NCBI GenBank assembly: GCA_947625195.1
Contig: CANQNK010000002.1
Coordinates: 1-64,000, forward strand
Length of the DNA: 64,000 nt
Direction of reading: 5' to 3'
Origin: an uncultured Clostridia bacterium
Lineage (GTDB): Bacteria > Bacillota > Clostridia > Oscillospirales > Ruminococcaceae
Below the pieces are notes generated by a model. That model did not search any database and was not told the origin of the DNA. It saw only the letters and a program-made list of their open reading frames with translations. Made by a program: the position numbers and the translations under genes. Shown piece by piece: positions 48,441 through 58,756 of this stretch (its first letter is position 1; every line of letters starts with the position of its first letter).

Positions 48441-50414
48441 ATGTCAGACAACACAAACGAGGCTTACGATATTCCGCTTTTGCTTTTTCATGAGGGCACA
48501 AATTATAAGTGCGATGAGTTTTTCGGCGCGCATAAGGGCGAACTCGACGGAGAGCAGGGATATTTTTTCAGAGTCTGGGCTCCTCACGCGCTTGGCGTAA
48601 GCGTTGTAGGGGATTTTAATGACTGGGACGAACAATCCAATAAAATGGTCTGTATAAAAAACAGCGAGGTTTGGGAGGGCTTTGTAAAAGGTCTTAAGGA
48701 ATACGATACCTACAAGTATTGTATTGCCGCTAAAAACGGTGAAACGCTTTTTAAAGCCGATCCTTACGGAGTCCATATGCAGACGCCGCCCGAAACTGCT
48801 TCTAAAATTTACGACCTTGACGGATTCAAGTGGACTGATTCGGCGTATATCAAGAAAAAGGAAGCGTCGGACATATATAAAAGTCCGATGAATATTTACG
48901 AGGTGCATCTTAGCTCCTGGAAGCAGTATCCCGATGGAAACTTCTTTACATATGAGAAGTTTGCAAGGGAGATAATACCTTATCTTAAAGAAATGAGCTA
49001 TACGCACGTAGAATTTATGCCGCTTGCGGAATATCCCTTTGACGGATCGTGGGGATATCAGCAGATAGGCTACTTTGCGCCTACTTCAAGATACGGAACG
49101 CCCAAGGATTTTATGAAGATGATAAACTCCTTCCACCGTGCGGGAATAGGCGTGATCCTCGACTGGGTTCCGGCTCATTTTCCGAGAGACGCTGCGGGAC
49201 TTTCAAACTTTGACGGGGAAGCTTTATACGAATATTCAGACTGGAGAAAAGGTGAGCATAAGGCGTGGGGCACCAAGGTGTTTGATTACGGAAAAAACGA
49301 GGTTATTTCTTTTCTGATCTCAAACGCTATATACTGGCTTGATAAGTACCATATAGACGGTTTGAGGGTTGACGCGGTGGCTTCTATGCTGTACCTTGAC
49401 TACGACAGACGCGACGGCGAATGGGTTGCTAACAAATACGGAGAAAACAAAAACCTTGAGGCAATAGAATTTTTCAAGAAGCTAAACAGCGCGGTATTTG
49501 AAAGATTCCCGAACGCTCTGATGATAGCGGAGGAGTCAACTGCTTGGCCTATGGTGACCAAGCCCGCGGATATAGGCGGACTGGGATTTAACTTCAAGTG
49601 GAATATGGGCTGGATGAACGACATGCTCAAGTATATGGCTCTTGACCCGATACACAGAGCCTTTCATCACAATGCTCTGACGTTTTCGTTCTTTTATGCG
49701 TTTTCGGAAAATTTTGTTCTGCCGATTTCTCATGATGAGGTTGTTCACGGAAAAGGCTCTCTTATAAATAAGATGTTCGGCGATACCGATCAGAAGTTTG
49801 CACAGGCAAGAGCGTTTCTGGGCTTTATGACGGCGCACCCGGGCAAGAAGCTTTTGTTTATGGGAAGTGAGTTTGCTCAGTTCAGAGAATGGGATTACGA
49901 AAACGGTCTTGAGTGGTTTATGATCAAGGAATACGAAAACCACAGAAATTTTCACAACTTTGTAAAAAACCTCAATAAGTTTTATCTTGAAAACTCTCCT
50001 TTTTGGTCGGTGGACTTTTCATGGGAGGGATTTTCGTGGATATCTAACGACGACTATACCCAAAGCATAATAGTGTTCAGGAGGATAGACGATAAGGGTA
50101 AAGAAATAATTGTTGTATGTAACTTTGTGCCTGTTTCAAGAACGGGTTACAGCTTCGGAGTTCCTTTCAAAGGAAAATATACCGAGGTGTTTAATACGAC
50201 TTCTGAGGACGGAAGTCCGTATGTGAATAAACCGAAGCAGGCGAAGGCGGTTCCGATGCATGGGTACGATTACTCTATCACTGTGGATATTCCCGCCTAT
50301 TCGACTATGTATTTTAAAGTCGAAAAGCAGCAGCCCCAAAAGAAGACTTCTTCATCAGGCACGGCAAAAAAGACGGCTGCGAAAAAAGCTTTGGATATAA
50401 AAGCTCCGGTTTAA
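48441..50414 (+). CDS. glgB: 1,4-alpha-glucan branching enzyme
   Basis: GVGVILDWVPAHFPRD-like, GLRVDAVASMLYLDYDR, PISHDEVVHGKGSL. Confidence 0.97.
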   Translation: MSDNTNEAYDIPLLLFHEGTNYKCDEFFGAHKGELDGEQGYFFRVWAPHALGVSVVGDFNDWDEQSNKMVCIKNSEVWEGFVKGLKEYDTYKYCIAAKNGETLFKADPYGVHMQTPPETASKIYDLDGFKWTDSAYIKKKEASDIYKSPMNIYEVHLSSWKQYPDGNFFTYEKFAREIIPYLKEMSYTHVEFMPLAEYPFDGSWGYQQIGYFAPTSRYGTPKDFMKMINSFHRAGIGVILDWVPAHFPRDAAGLSNFDGEALYEYSDWRKGEHKAWGTKVFDYGKNEVISFLISNAIYWLDKYHIDGLRVDAVASMLYLDYDRRDGEWVANKYGENKNLEAIEFFKKLNSAVFERFPNALMIAEESTAWPMVTKPADIGGLGFNFKWNMGWMNDMLKYMALDPIHRAFHHNALTFSFFYAFSENFVLPISHDEVVHGKGSLINKMFGDTDQKFAQARAFLGFMTAHPGKKLLFMGSEFAQFREWDYENGLEWFMIKEYENHRNFHNFVKNLNKFYLENSPFWSVDFSWEGFSWISNDDYTQSIIVFRRIDDKGKEIIVVCNFVPVSRTGYSFGVPFKGKYTEVFNTTSEDGSPYVNKPKQAKAVPMHGYDYSITVDIPAYSTMYFKVEKQQPQKKTSSSGTAKKTAAKKALDIKAPV

Positions 50415-50469
50415 AATGCCGGTAAAACTTAAATTTAATTCTTATTTTTTAAAATAATAGGCTGGTGAT

Positions 50470-51681
50470 TTGATGTTTAACAAAAAAGAAATTGTCGCAA
50501 TGCTTTTGGCCGGCGGACAGGGAAGCCGTCTGTACGCTTTGACAAAGCAGATTGCAAAACCTGCGGTTCCGTATGGGGGAAAGTACAGAATTATTGACTT
50601 TCCGCTGTCAAACTGCATAAATTCGGGAATTGATACTGTCGGAGTTTTGACACAGTATCAGCCCTTGGCTATGAACGACTATATCGGAAACGGTCAGCCG
50701 TGGGATCTTGACCGCAATACCGGCGGCGTTCATATTCTTGCGCCTTATCAGTCTCAGCAAGGCGCAGAGTGGTATAAGGGAACGGCTAACGCAATATACC
50801 AAAATCTTTCGTTTATCGAGAGATATGATCCTGAGTATGTCGTGATACTTTCAGGAGATCACATCTACAAGATGGATTACAGCGAAATGCTTAAATACCA
50901 CAAGGAGAAAAATGCTGACTGCACCATTGCCGTTTTGGACGTTGATCTTGAAGAGGCATCTCGTTTCGGAATTATGTTTGCTCACGAAGACGGAGAGATT
51001 TACGACTTTGTGGAAAAGCCGAAGGAGCCTAAGAGCACGCTTGCATCAATGGGCATTTATATTTTCTCCTTTGACGTTTTGAAAAGGTATCTTACCGACA
51101 ACGAAAATGACAAGAGAGAGGACAACGCCAAGGATTTCGGTAAAGACATCATTCCTATGATGCTTAACGACAGCAAGCGTCTTTATGCTTACCGATTTGA
51201 GGGCTACTGGAAGGATGTCGGAACGATTGACAGCCTGTGGGAGGCTAATATGGATCTGATAAATCCGAACATCCCTATTGATCTTTACGATCCGACATGG
51301 AAGATATATTCAAGAAACCCGGTAATGCCGCCGCAGAGCATAGGGAAAAATGCAATAATTCAAAACTCTATGGTTACAGAGGGCTGCATCATCGACGGAA
51401 CGGTGGATTTTTCGATGATATCCGACGGCGTTACTATTGAAGAGGGCGCCGTGGTAACAGACTCGATCCTTATGCCGGGAGTAGTGGTAAAATCGGGAGC
51501 GGTAGTCGAATACGCAATTGTCGGAGAAAACTCTGTTATAGGCGAAAACGCAAAGGTCGGAGACAGGCCGGAAAACGTCGAAAACAGGGACAAGTGGGGA
51601 GTTGCGGTGATCGGACACGAGATAACGATTTCAAACTGCGCGAGAGTTATGCCGAAAGAAATTGTCGGAGAAAATAAGTAA
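50470..51681 (+). CDS. glgC: glucose-1-phosphate adenylyltransferase
   Basis: [40 protein letters not shown]. Confidence 0.97.
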   Translation: MMFNKKEIVAMLLAGGQGSRLYALTKQIAKPAVPYGGKYRIIDFPLSNCINSGIDTVGVLTQYQPLAMNDYIGNGQPWDLDRNTGGVHILAPYQSQQGAEWYKGTANAIYQNLSFIERYDPEYVVILSGDHIYKMDYSEMLKYHKEKNADCTIAVLDVDLEEASRFGIMFAHEDGEIYDFVEKPKEPKSTLASMGIYIFSFDVLKRYLTDNENDKREDNAKDFGKDIIPMMLNDSKRLYAYRFEGYWKDVGTIDSLWEANMDLINPNIPIDLYDPTWKIYSRNPVMPPQSIGKNAIIQNSMVTEGCIIDGTVDFSMISDGVTIEEGAVVTDSILMPGVVVKSGAVVEYAIVGENSVIGENAKVGDRPENVENRDKWGVAVIGHEITISNCARVMPKEIVGENK

Positions 51682-51696
51682 GGGAGGGATTTTGAT

Positions 51697-52824
51697 ATGT
51701 CAGTAAATATGAAAAATGTTTTGGGAATAGTATTTGCCAATATGCACGATATGACGGTCGAGTCCCTTACTCAGAAAAGAACGATGGGCTCTATTCTGTT
51801 CGGAGGAAGATACAGGCTTATTGATTTTCCTCTGTCGAATATGGTAAACAGCGGGATATCAAATGTCGGTGTTGTTACAAAGCACAACTACCAGTCGCTT
51901 CTTGACCATATGGGCAACGGAAGAAGCTGGGATCTTTCAAGAAAAACGGGCGGACTTCATATTCTTCCCCCTTTCGGAAGCAACGAGAGCACTCTTTACA
52001 GAGGACGCTTAGAGGCTTTGTACGGCGCTACAAGCTTTATAATGCACGCTCCGCAGGAGTATATCGTTATGAGCGACTGCGACGTGGTTGCAAATATAGA
52101 TTACAGACCTATTGTTAACTATCACGTTGAAAGCGGCGCAGATATTACTGTTGTCACAAGCACCGGAAAGCTTAATTCCTATGAGACAAGACAAAGCACT
52201 TTTATGACGGTTGACAGTCAAAACAGGATTCAGGATGTTTTGATTCACAGCGGACTTGAGGGAACAGGCGCATTGAACCTGAATATGTATGTCGTTAAAA
52301 AGGACCTGTTGCTTGATATAGTAAAGTCTAACATCTCAAAGGGACTGTACAGCTTTGAGAGGGATGTGCTTCAGGCAAAGAAAAAAGAGCTTAAAATAAT
52401 GGCTTATGATTATCAGGGCTACTTTAAGCAGATTTTCAGCATTCTTTCGTACTTTAACGCAAATATGGATCTTCTTGACGTTAAGAACTGCCGAACGCTG
52501 TTTAATACCAGCAATCCTATTTACACCAAGCTAAAGGACAACGCTCCCGTTAAATACGGTCTTGACAGCAAGGTTACAAATTCTCTTATCGCTGACGGTT
52601 GTGTTATCGACGGTGAGGTAGAAAACTGCGTGCTGTTCCGTGGCGTAAAAATCGGAAAGGGCTCGGTGGTTAAAAACTCAATCCTTATGCAGGATACGGT
52701 GGTGGGTGAAAATGCACAGATTGATTTTGCGATAACCGATAAAAATGTTATCGTAAGCAACGGAAGAAATCTGTCTAGCTCTGAAACCTATCCTATATAT
52801 GTTGCAAAGGATGCGAGCGTATAG
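51697..52824 (+). CDS. glgD: glucose-1-phosphate adenylyltransferase subunit GlgD
   Basis: GlgC paralogue with degenerate N-terminus (GIVFANMHDMTVESLTQKRTMGSILFGGRYRLIDFPLSNMVNSG). Confidence 0.93.
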   Translation: MSVNMKNVLGIVFANMHDMTVESLTQKRTMGSILFGGRYRLIDFPLSNMVNSGISNVGVVTKHNYQSLLDHMGNGRSWDLSRKTGGLHILPPFGSNESTLYRGRLEALYGATSFIMHAPQEYIVMSDCDVVANIDYRPIVNYHVESGADITVVTSTGKLNSYETRQSTFMTVDSQNRIQDVLIHSGLEGTGALNLNMYVVKKDLLLDIVKSNISKGLYSFERDVLQAKKKELKIMAYDYQGYFKQIFSILSYFNANMDLLDVKNCRTLFNTSNPIYTKLKDNAPVKYGLDSKVTNSLIADGCVIDGEVENCVLFRGVKIGKGSVVKNSILMQDTVVGENAQIDFAITDKNVIVSNGRNLSSSETYPIYVAKDASV

Positions 52825-52831
52825 CTTAAAT

Positions 52832-52863
52832 AATTCAGCGGGGGTCAATGCCCCGCTGAATTT
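52832..52863 (+). terminator. hairpin downstream of glgD
   Basis: AATTCAGCGGGG-gtcaatg-CCCCGCTGAATT. Confidence 0.65.
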
Positions 52864-52967
52864 GAATGTAAACCAAGGCGCATTATGAAAAGAAGCACGG
52901 TACTGCACAGGCAGTAATATCGAATTCTTTGCGATGTGACAACTAAGAAATCAAAAAGGAGATTATT

Positions 52968-54389
52968 ATGAACATACTATACACGGCATCAGAGGCGCTT
53001 CCGTATGCTGCTTCGGGCGGACTTGCAGATGTAGCCGGTTCTTTGCCGGCGGCGATCAACGCACAGGGACACGATTGCAGAGTGGTTATCCCTATGTACG
53101 GTCAGATAAAGGACGAGCTTAAAGCCGACCTTACGTTTTTAATGAACTTTACAGTTCCCGTGGCGTGGAGAAATCAGTATTGCGGGGTTTTTGCGGGGAA
53201 TGTGAACGGGGTTACATACTATCTGCTCGACAACGAGTATTATTTCGGAAGAAACGGGCTCTACGGCTTTTATGACGATGCTGAAAGATTCGTTTTCTTT
53301 TCGCGCGCCGTGCTTGAGCTTATAAGATACATTGATTTTAAGCCGAACGTTATAAACGCAAACGACTGGCAGACAGCGCTTGTTCCGGTATATTACGATA
53401 TTTTCTACCGTTATCAGTCTGGCTACGAGGATATTAAAACGGTGTTTACCATTCACAATATCCAGTATCAGGGAAGATACGGTCTTGAGCTTATCGGCGA
53501 TATTATGGGAATTCCGCTTTATCACACGGATCTGCTTTCCTACGACGGAGACGTTAACTTTATGAAGGCTGCGATCGAGGTTGCGGACAAGGTTACTACT
53601 GTCTCTCCGACGTATGCCAACGAGATATTAGACCCGTGGTATTCTCATGGACTTGACAGGGCCCTTGCAGGAAAACAGTATAAGCTTTGCGGATTTTTAA
53701 ACGGAATAGACCAAAACGTCTACAATCCTCAAACAGACCCTATTATTGCCAAAAACTACAGTCTTAAGGATAAGTCCGGAAAGAAGATATGCAAAAGGTC
53801 TCTTTGTGAAGAACTTGGAATTTCAGACGGTAAGGAGCCCGTTATCGGAATTGTTACAAGATTTGTTTCACACAAGGGGCTCGACCTTATCAAATACGTT
53901 TTTGAGGATATTGTAAATTTAGGATATAAATTTGCAATCCTTGGCAGCGGTGAAAAAATTTACGAGGATTTCTTTACCGAAATGCACTATCGCTATCCTG
54001 ACAGAGTGGGTGTTACGCTCGGATTTATTCCGGCACTTTCAAAGAAGATCTATGCGGGCGCAGATATGTTCCTTATGCCGTCCCAGAGTGAGCCGTGCGG
54101 CCTTGCCCAGATGATTTCTTTAAGATACGGCACTATTCCGATAGTAAGAGAAACCGGTGGATTGAAGGATTCCATTCAGGACGCAGGCGATCCGAACGGT
54201 CAGCTTATGGGCAACGGCTTTACATTTAAGACCTATAACGCACACGATATGCTTGACGCGTGCGCAAGGGCAAGAGGCTATTATGATAATAAGATGAAGT
54301 GGGGAAGGCTTGTAAATAACGCGTTTAAGCAAGACTTCAGCTGGGAAAAATCAGCAAAACTGTATATCGGTCTTTACGAAAATATGTAA
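52968..54389 (+). CDS. glgA: glycogen synthase
   Basis: MNILYTASEALPYAASGGLADVAGSLP; KTVFTIHNIQYQGRY; PSQSEPCGLAQM. Confidence 0.97.
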   Translation: MNILYTASEALPYAASGGLADVAGSLPAAINAQGHDCRVVIPMYGQIKDELKADLTFLMNFTVPVAWRNQYCGVFAGNVNGVTYYLLDNEYYFGRNGLYGFYDDAERFVFFSRAVLELIRYIDFKPNVINANDWQTALVPVYYDIFYRYQSGYEDIKTVFTIHNIQYQGRYGLELIGDIMGIPLYHTDLLSYDGDVNFMKAAIEVADKVTTVSPTYANEILDPWYSHGLDRALAGKQYKLCGFLNGIDQNVYNPQTDPIIAKNYSLKDKSGKKICKRSLCEELGISDGKEPVIGIVTRFVSHKGLDLIKYVFEDIVNLGYKFAILGSGEKIYEDFFTEMHYRYPDRVGVTLGFIPALSKKIYAGADMFLMPSQSEPCGLAQMISLRYGTIPIVRETGGLKDSIQDAGDPNGQLMGNGFTFKTYNAHDMLDACARARGYYDNKMKWGRLVNNAFKQDFSWEKSAKLYIGLYENM

Positions 54390-54524
54390 AAATACGGCGA
54401 ATAAAAAAGAGAAAAGCCGTAAAAAGATTTACATAAAATTGAATAGTTTAGCTTTGTTTGACAAAACTTATTAAAACTGGTATTGACTAACGGATGTTTG
54501 TGTACAAAAAAGGAGACTCAAAAA

Positions 54525-55988
54525 ATGATAAGTTTTAAAAAGAAAGCGATTAGCATTATCTTGTCTTTTACGTTGCTGGCTGCATTCACAATGCCGGCAT
54601 TGGCGTCTGCACAGTCCTCTGACGGCATTATGGTGACGATAACCAAGGAAATGCAGGTGGTGGACACCATGACCTTTAACGGAAAGACATTCAAAGCTCT
54701 TTATCACCCGATCTATAACATATCATCTGCTCAGGTGTTTTCCGATGAAACCTATTGCTGTGCCGCCCTTGTATCAAAGTTTTATAAGACGGCTTTCGGC
54801 ATAGATACCACTTATATGATGCCGGGAGAATTTCCACAGGCAAGCAACGCCCAGTTTGTTGAAACCGATAACCCTAAGGTCGGGGATATCTACGGAAGCT
54901 ATAATCACTGGGCAATTGTAAAGAATGTTTCCGGAACTACGATTACACTGTTTGAGCAGAATTGGTGTTGGCTTGGCGGAGATGACGGTAAAACTACTTA
55001 CGCTCAATATGCCAGAAAGGTAGATACCAATAAGCTTGACAGCAGCGAAAGATTTTTTACAACAAAAAGCGCGGCAGGTACTTCTAGTGCAAGTCAGAAA
55101 ATTGAAAAAATAAGTGTTGAATTTAAAAACATTGTAAAAAACGCTTTCAGAATTGTGCTTGAAAAAGCAAACGTTGACGGATACAAGGTTTATATGAGCG
55201 AAAACGCAAGCTTTAACAACAGTAAGATCGTAAGAAACAACGGAGCTGACAACACAACGGTTCGCTTTGACGGACTGAAGGCTGCAAAAAAATACTACCT
55301 GAAGATTTATGGATTCAGGTATATTACAAGAAGCGGAAAGGCAACGGAGGTCCTTTCCGAGCCTACATATCTTGAAGTCACAACAGAGGGAGAAACGCCG
55401 AGCGTTTCGCTTACCTATGCAAACACAACGTCTTCTGCAATGAGGATACAGCTTAAAAAGACAGACGCAAGCGTATATAAAGTATGGATATGCGCTGACA
55501 AAAGCTTTGCGGACGGAAAGACCAGATACAAACGCCTTGAGGGAAATGCAAATACTGAAACGAGATTTGACAATCTCTCTGTAAAAAGCGGTAAATATTA
55601 TGTGAAGACACAGGGGTGTAAAAAGATAAACGGCAAGTGGTATTATTCGGTACCGGTGGTAACAGAGGTCACACTTTCGCCTGTGCTTGACAACACAAAA
55701 GTCAAAACCATTGCCACATCTGAAAATGCCGTCAGGGTAGAGCTTGAGAAAAACATATCTGCTGACGGATATAAGATATGGATATGCAAGGATTTAAGCT
55801 TTGATCCAGGCCAAACACGACTGATAAGAACATCATCTAACGCCAAAACCTCGAACAGATTCGACTGCCTTGCGGTAAAACATCATACATATAAACTGAA
55901 ATTGCAGACCTATAAGTGGCACGATAACGGCGTAAGAATGCAGCCTGTGTACTCAAATGAAAACATTTACGACGCCAAACTCAAATAA
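54525..55988 (+). CDS. secreted CHAP/NlpC-like protein with three FN3-like repeats
   Basis: Signal peptide ISIILSFTLLAAFTMPALASA; Cys/His/Asn-like region YCCAALVSKF...NHWAIVKNV...FEQNW; three ~95-aa repeats (xVYKVWICxxxSFxxGxTR). Confidence 0.75.
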   Translation: MISFKKKAISIILSFTLLAAFTMPALASAQSSDGIMVTITKEMQVVDTMTFNGKTFKALYHPIYNISSAQVFSDETYCCAALVSKFYKTAFGIDTTYMMPGEFPQASNAQFVETDNPKVGDIYGSYNHWAIVKNVSGTTITLFEQNWCWLGGDDGKTTYAQYARKVDTNKLDSSERFFTTKSAAGTSSASQKIEKISVEFKNIVKNAFRIVLEKANVDGYKVYMSENASFNNSKIVRNNGADNTTVRFDGLKAAKKYYLKIYGFRYITRSGKATEVLSEPTYLEVTTEGETPSVSLTYANTTSSAMRIQLKKTDASVYKVWICADKSFADGKTRYKRLEGNANTETRFDNLSVKSGKYYVKTQGCKKINGKWYYSVPVVTEVTLSPVLDNTKVKTIATSENAVRVELEKNISADGYKIWICKDLSFDPGQTRLIRTSSNAKTSNRFDCLAVKHHTYKLKLQTYKWHDNGVRMQPVYSNENIYDAKLK

Positions 55989-56054
55989 AGATGTGTAACT
56001 TAACCACAGTCAGTAAGGCTGTCTGTTGAATTACGGGGCACACTGCCCGATAAG

Positions 56055-56090
56055 AAAAGCCGAAGAGCGATTATTGCTCTTCGGCTTTTA
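56055..56090. terminator. bidirectional terminator
   Basis: AAAAGCCGAAGAGC-gattatt-GCTCTTCGGCTTTT. Confidence 0.85.
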
Positions 56091-56104
56091 TATCTGTAAT
56101 CAAC

Positions 56105-56983
56105 TCATTCGTCAAGCAACACGCCGTATGGCTTTGGCTCAACAAGAGAGGAAAACGCAAATTTATTTTTAAGCTCTTTATATGCTTTCTCAGCGACGCT
56201 TTTTCTTTTATAGAGCCCGAAAACACAGCTTCCGCTGCCAGTCATCATAGAGCCGAACGAATTGCTTTTCATAAGTGCGTTTTTCGCGTCGTCAATGACG
56301 TCCCTGGACGTGATAAACTCAAGCACGTTAAACATATTTCGACCAAGTTTTCTGATGCTTCCCTGTGCAATTGAATCCAGGATCTTATCATGCCGGAAAA
56401 CAGTATGTATGTGCATTTTGTCAAATCGCTTATATGCCGCGTCTGTGTGCGACTGAGCGTCTGGCTTGAGCAAAACCGCGTGAAAATTTATCAGCGGTAT
56501 TAGGGGAGTTATCTTTTCGCCGATTCCCTCGCAAAGAGCTGTTCCTCCGCATACGCAAAAAGGAACGTCAGCTCCTACACGTTCGCCTATTTTCATAAGC
56601 TCCTTTCGTTTATAACCAAGCTCGTAAAGCTCGTTCAAGGCTACTAGAGTCGCCGCAGCGTCAGCGCTTCCTCCGCCAAGCCCTGCCGCAGAGGGTATGT
56701 TTTTCTTTATGTTTATCTTTACCCCTTTGGTTATCTCTTTATCGGAAATGTCAAAAAGCTTCAACGCTGCTTTATACACAACGTTTTTTTCGTCAGTGGG
56801 AATACCCTCTTTATCGCAGGTTATAAAAACGCCTTTTTCATCTATCTTTTCAAATTCAAGAACGTCGTGCAAGGAGATGCTTTGCATAACCGTTTTAATC
56901 AGATGATAGCCGTCCTCGCGAATTCCTGTGATATCAAGCGAAAGATTTATTTTTGCATACGCGTTAGCTGTTATCCTGTTCAT
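56105..56983 (-). CDS. ispE: 4-(cytidine 5'-diphospho)-2-C-methyl-D-erythritol kinase
   Basis: AYAKINLSLDITGIREDGYHLIKTVMQSI; IPSAAGLGGGSADAAATL. Confidence 0.96.
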   Translation of the reverse strand: MNRITANAYAKINLSLDITGIREDGYHLIKTVMQSISLHDVLEFEKIDEKGVFITCDKEGIPTDEKNVVYKAALKLFDISDKEITKGVKINIKKNIPSAAGLGGGSADAAATLVALNELYELGYKRKELMKIGERVGADVPFCVCGGTALCEGIGEKITPLIPLINFHAVLLKPDAQSHTDAAYKRFDKMHIHTVFRHDKILDSIAQGSIRKLGRNMFNVLEFITSRDVIDDAKNALMKSNSFGSMMTGSGSCVFGLYKRKSVAEKAYKELKNKFAFSSLVEPKPYGVLLDE

Positions 56984-56997
56984 CAGACATCTCCGTA

Positions 56998-58164
56998 TTA
57001 TAGCTCATTTAAAAATTCGCCAATGTATTTGAGTGCGGTTTTAAGGTGCTTAAGAGAGTATGCATATGAAACACGGATAAAGCCCTCACCGCTTTCGCCG
57101 AAAGCGTTTCCCGGAACGACCGCGACGTTTTTAGAAAACAAAAGCTTTTCACAAAACTCTTCGCTTGACAGTCCGGTTGACTTTATGCTGGGGAATACAT
57201 AAAAAGCCCCCTTAGGTGTAAAGCAGCTAAGCCCCAGCTTGTTAAAGCCGTCAACTACATACCTGCGGCGCATATCGTATTCTTCCACCATTTCCTTAAC
57301 GTCGTTTCGGCAGGAGTTTAACGCCTTTATTGCAGCGTACTGTGAAACGGTGGGGGAGGACATAATTGCATATTGGTGTATCTTTAAAATCTCGCTGACC
57401 ATTTCTTTTGGTCCGCACAAATATCCAAGTCTCCAGCCGGTCATCGCAAACGCTTTTGAAAAGCCGTTTATTAAAATAGTGCGCTCTCTCATTCCCTCAA
57501 TTTCAACAATGGAAACGTGCTTTCTTCCGTATGTAAGCTCTGAGTATATCTCGTCTGAGAGAACGATTATATTCGTCCCTCTCAAAACCTCTGCAATATC
57601 CTCTAAATCCTCCCTGGTCATTATCGCGCCTGTCGGATTATTAGGGAAGGGAAGAATAAGCACCTTTGTTTTTTCTGTTATCTTATCTTTTAGCTCTTTC
57701 TTTGTGAGCCTGAAGTTGTCCTCGGCTTTGGTTTCTATCGCTATCACTTTTCCTCCGCAAAGCTCTACTATCGGCCGATAGCAAACAAAGCACGGCTCCA
57801 CTATCAGAACCTCGTCACCCTGCTCGACAACAGCGCGAATCGACAGGTCTATTGCCTCCGAGCCGCCAACCGTAACGATGATCTCGTTATCAGGATCGTA
57901 CTGAGTGTGAACTCTGTCCGAAACGTACTTTGCTATTTCACCTCTCAGCTCAGAAAGGCCTGCGTTGGCGGTGTAAAAGGTCTTTCCACGCTCAAGCGCC
58001 GTTATCGCCGCCTGCCTGATCGGCCACGGCGTTTGAAAATCCGGCTCGCCCACTCCGAGAGAAATTGCGCCCTTTTTGGTTGCGGCAAGGTCAAAAAATT
58101 TCCTTATGCCGGATGGCTTCATCTCGGTAGTGGCTTTGTTTATAACTTTACTGTAATCCATCAT
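56998..58164 (-). CDS. pyridoxal-phosphate-dependent aminotransferase class I
   Basis: LPFPNNPTGA, LSDEIYSELTY, GFSKAFAMTGWRLGY. Confidence 0.95.
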   Translation of the reverse strand: MMDYSKVINKATTEMKPSGIRKFFDLAATKKGAISLGVGEPDFQTPWPIRQAAITALERGKTFYTANAGLSELRGEIAKYVSDRVHTQYDPDNEIIVTVGGSEAIDLSIRAVVEQGDEVLIVEPCFVCYRPIVELCGGKVIAIETKAEDNFRLTKKELKDKITEKTKVLILPFPNNPTGAIMTREDLEDIAEVLRGTNIIVLSDEIYSELTYGRKHVSIVEIEGMRERTILINGFSKAFAMTGWRLGYLCGPKEMVSEILKIHQYAIMSSPTVSQYAAIKALNSCRNDVKEMVEEYDMRRRYVVDGFNKLGLSCFTPKGAFYVFPSIKSTGLSSEEFCEKLLFSKNVAVVPGNAFGESGEGFIRVSYAYSLKHLKTALKYIGEFLNEL

Positions 58165-58640
58165 GGGCTTATAAGACCTCTCTCATCAATTATTTCGTCG
58201 CTTAAATCAACGCCGTTGTCCTTGTATTTTTTCAAAACAAAGTGTGTTGCGGTCGATAATATCCCGTCAAGAGGTGCCAAGCGCTGTGAAACAAAAAGAG
58301 AAACATCAAGAAGTGTTTTACCTTTTACTGTGACACCGAGATCATATGCGCCCGACATAAGCCACACATTTTCCACTTCATCGTACTGACCGACCGCTCT
58401 TGCTATTTCGTCAAAGCCGCTCTGTGCCTTGGGTGATACCTTAAGCTCAATGTATGCGGTAACACTGTTTTCCAAAGACGCACTTTCAGACAGTATCGTG
58501 CTGTATCCCTTTATAACGCCCTCCTGCTCAAGGCGCTCGATCTCAGAAGCTATTTCCTCTTCACTTTTTCCCAGCATTACCGCCAACTCTGAGTTTGAAA
58601 GCCTTGCATTTCTCTTAAGAAGTTTTAACAGAGATTCCAT
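58161..58640 (-). CDS. Lrp/AsnC family regulator
   Basis: LLKLLKRNARLSNSELAVMLGKSEEEIASEIERLEQEGVIKGYSTIL. Confidence 0.9.
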   Translation of the reverse strand: MESLLKLLKRNARLSNSELAVMLGKSEEEIASEIERLEQEGVIKGYSTILSESASLENSVTAYIELKVSPKAQSGFDEIARAVGQYDEVENVWLMSGAYDLGVTVKGKTLLDVSLFVSQRLAPLDGILSTATHFVLKKYKDNGVDLSDEIIDERGLISP

Positions 58641-58756
58641 TTAATATGCCTCCCGAATTATTGTGATTTTTCTAATTATACTAAATTTGACAGATGGTGT
58701 CAATATCAAGATCATTCCGTTTAGCGGTTAGTCAAAAAGATTATGTTAAAAAACTA

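Noticed and set aside
57239-57781. 180-aa + strand ORF
   Set aside because: Antisense to the aminotransferase gene; no RBS or recognisable domain.
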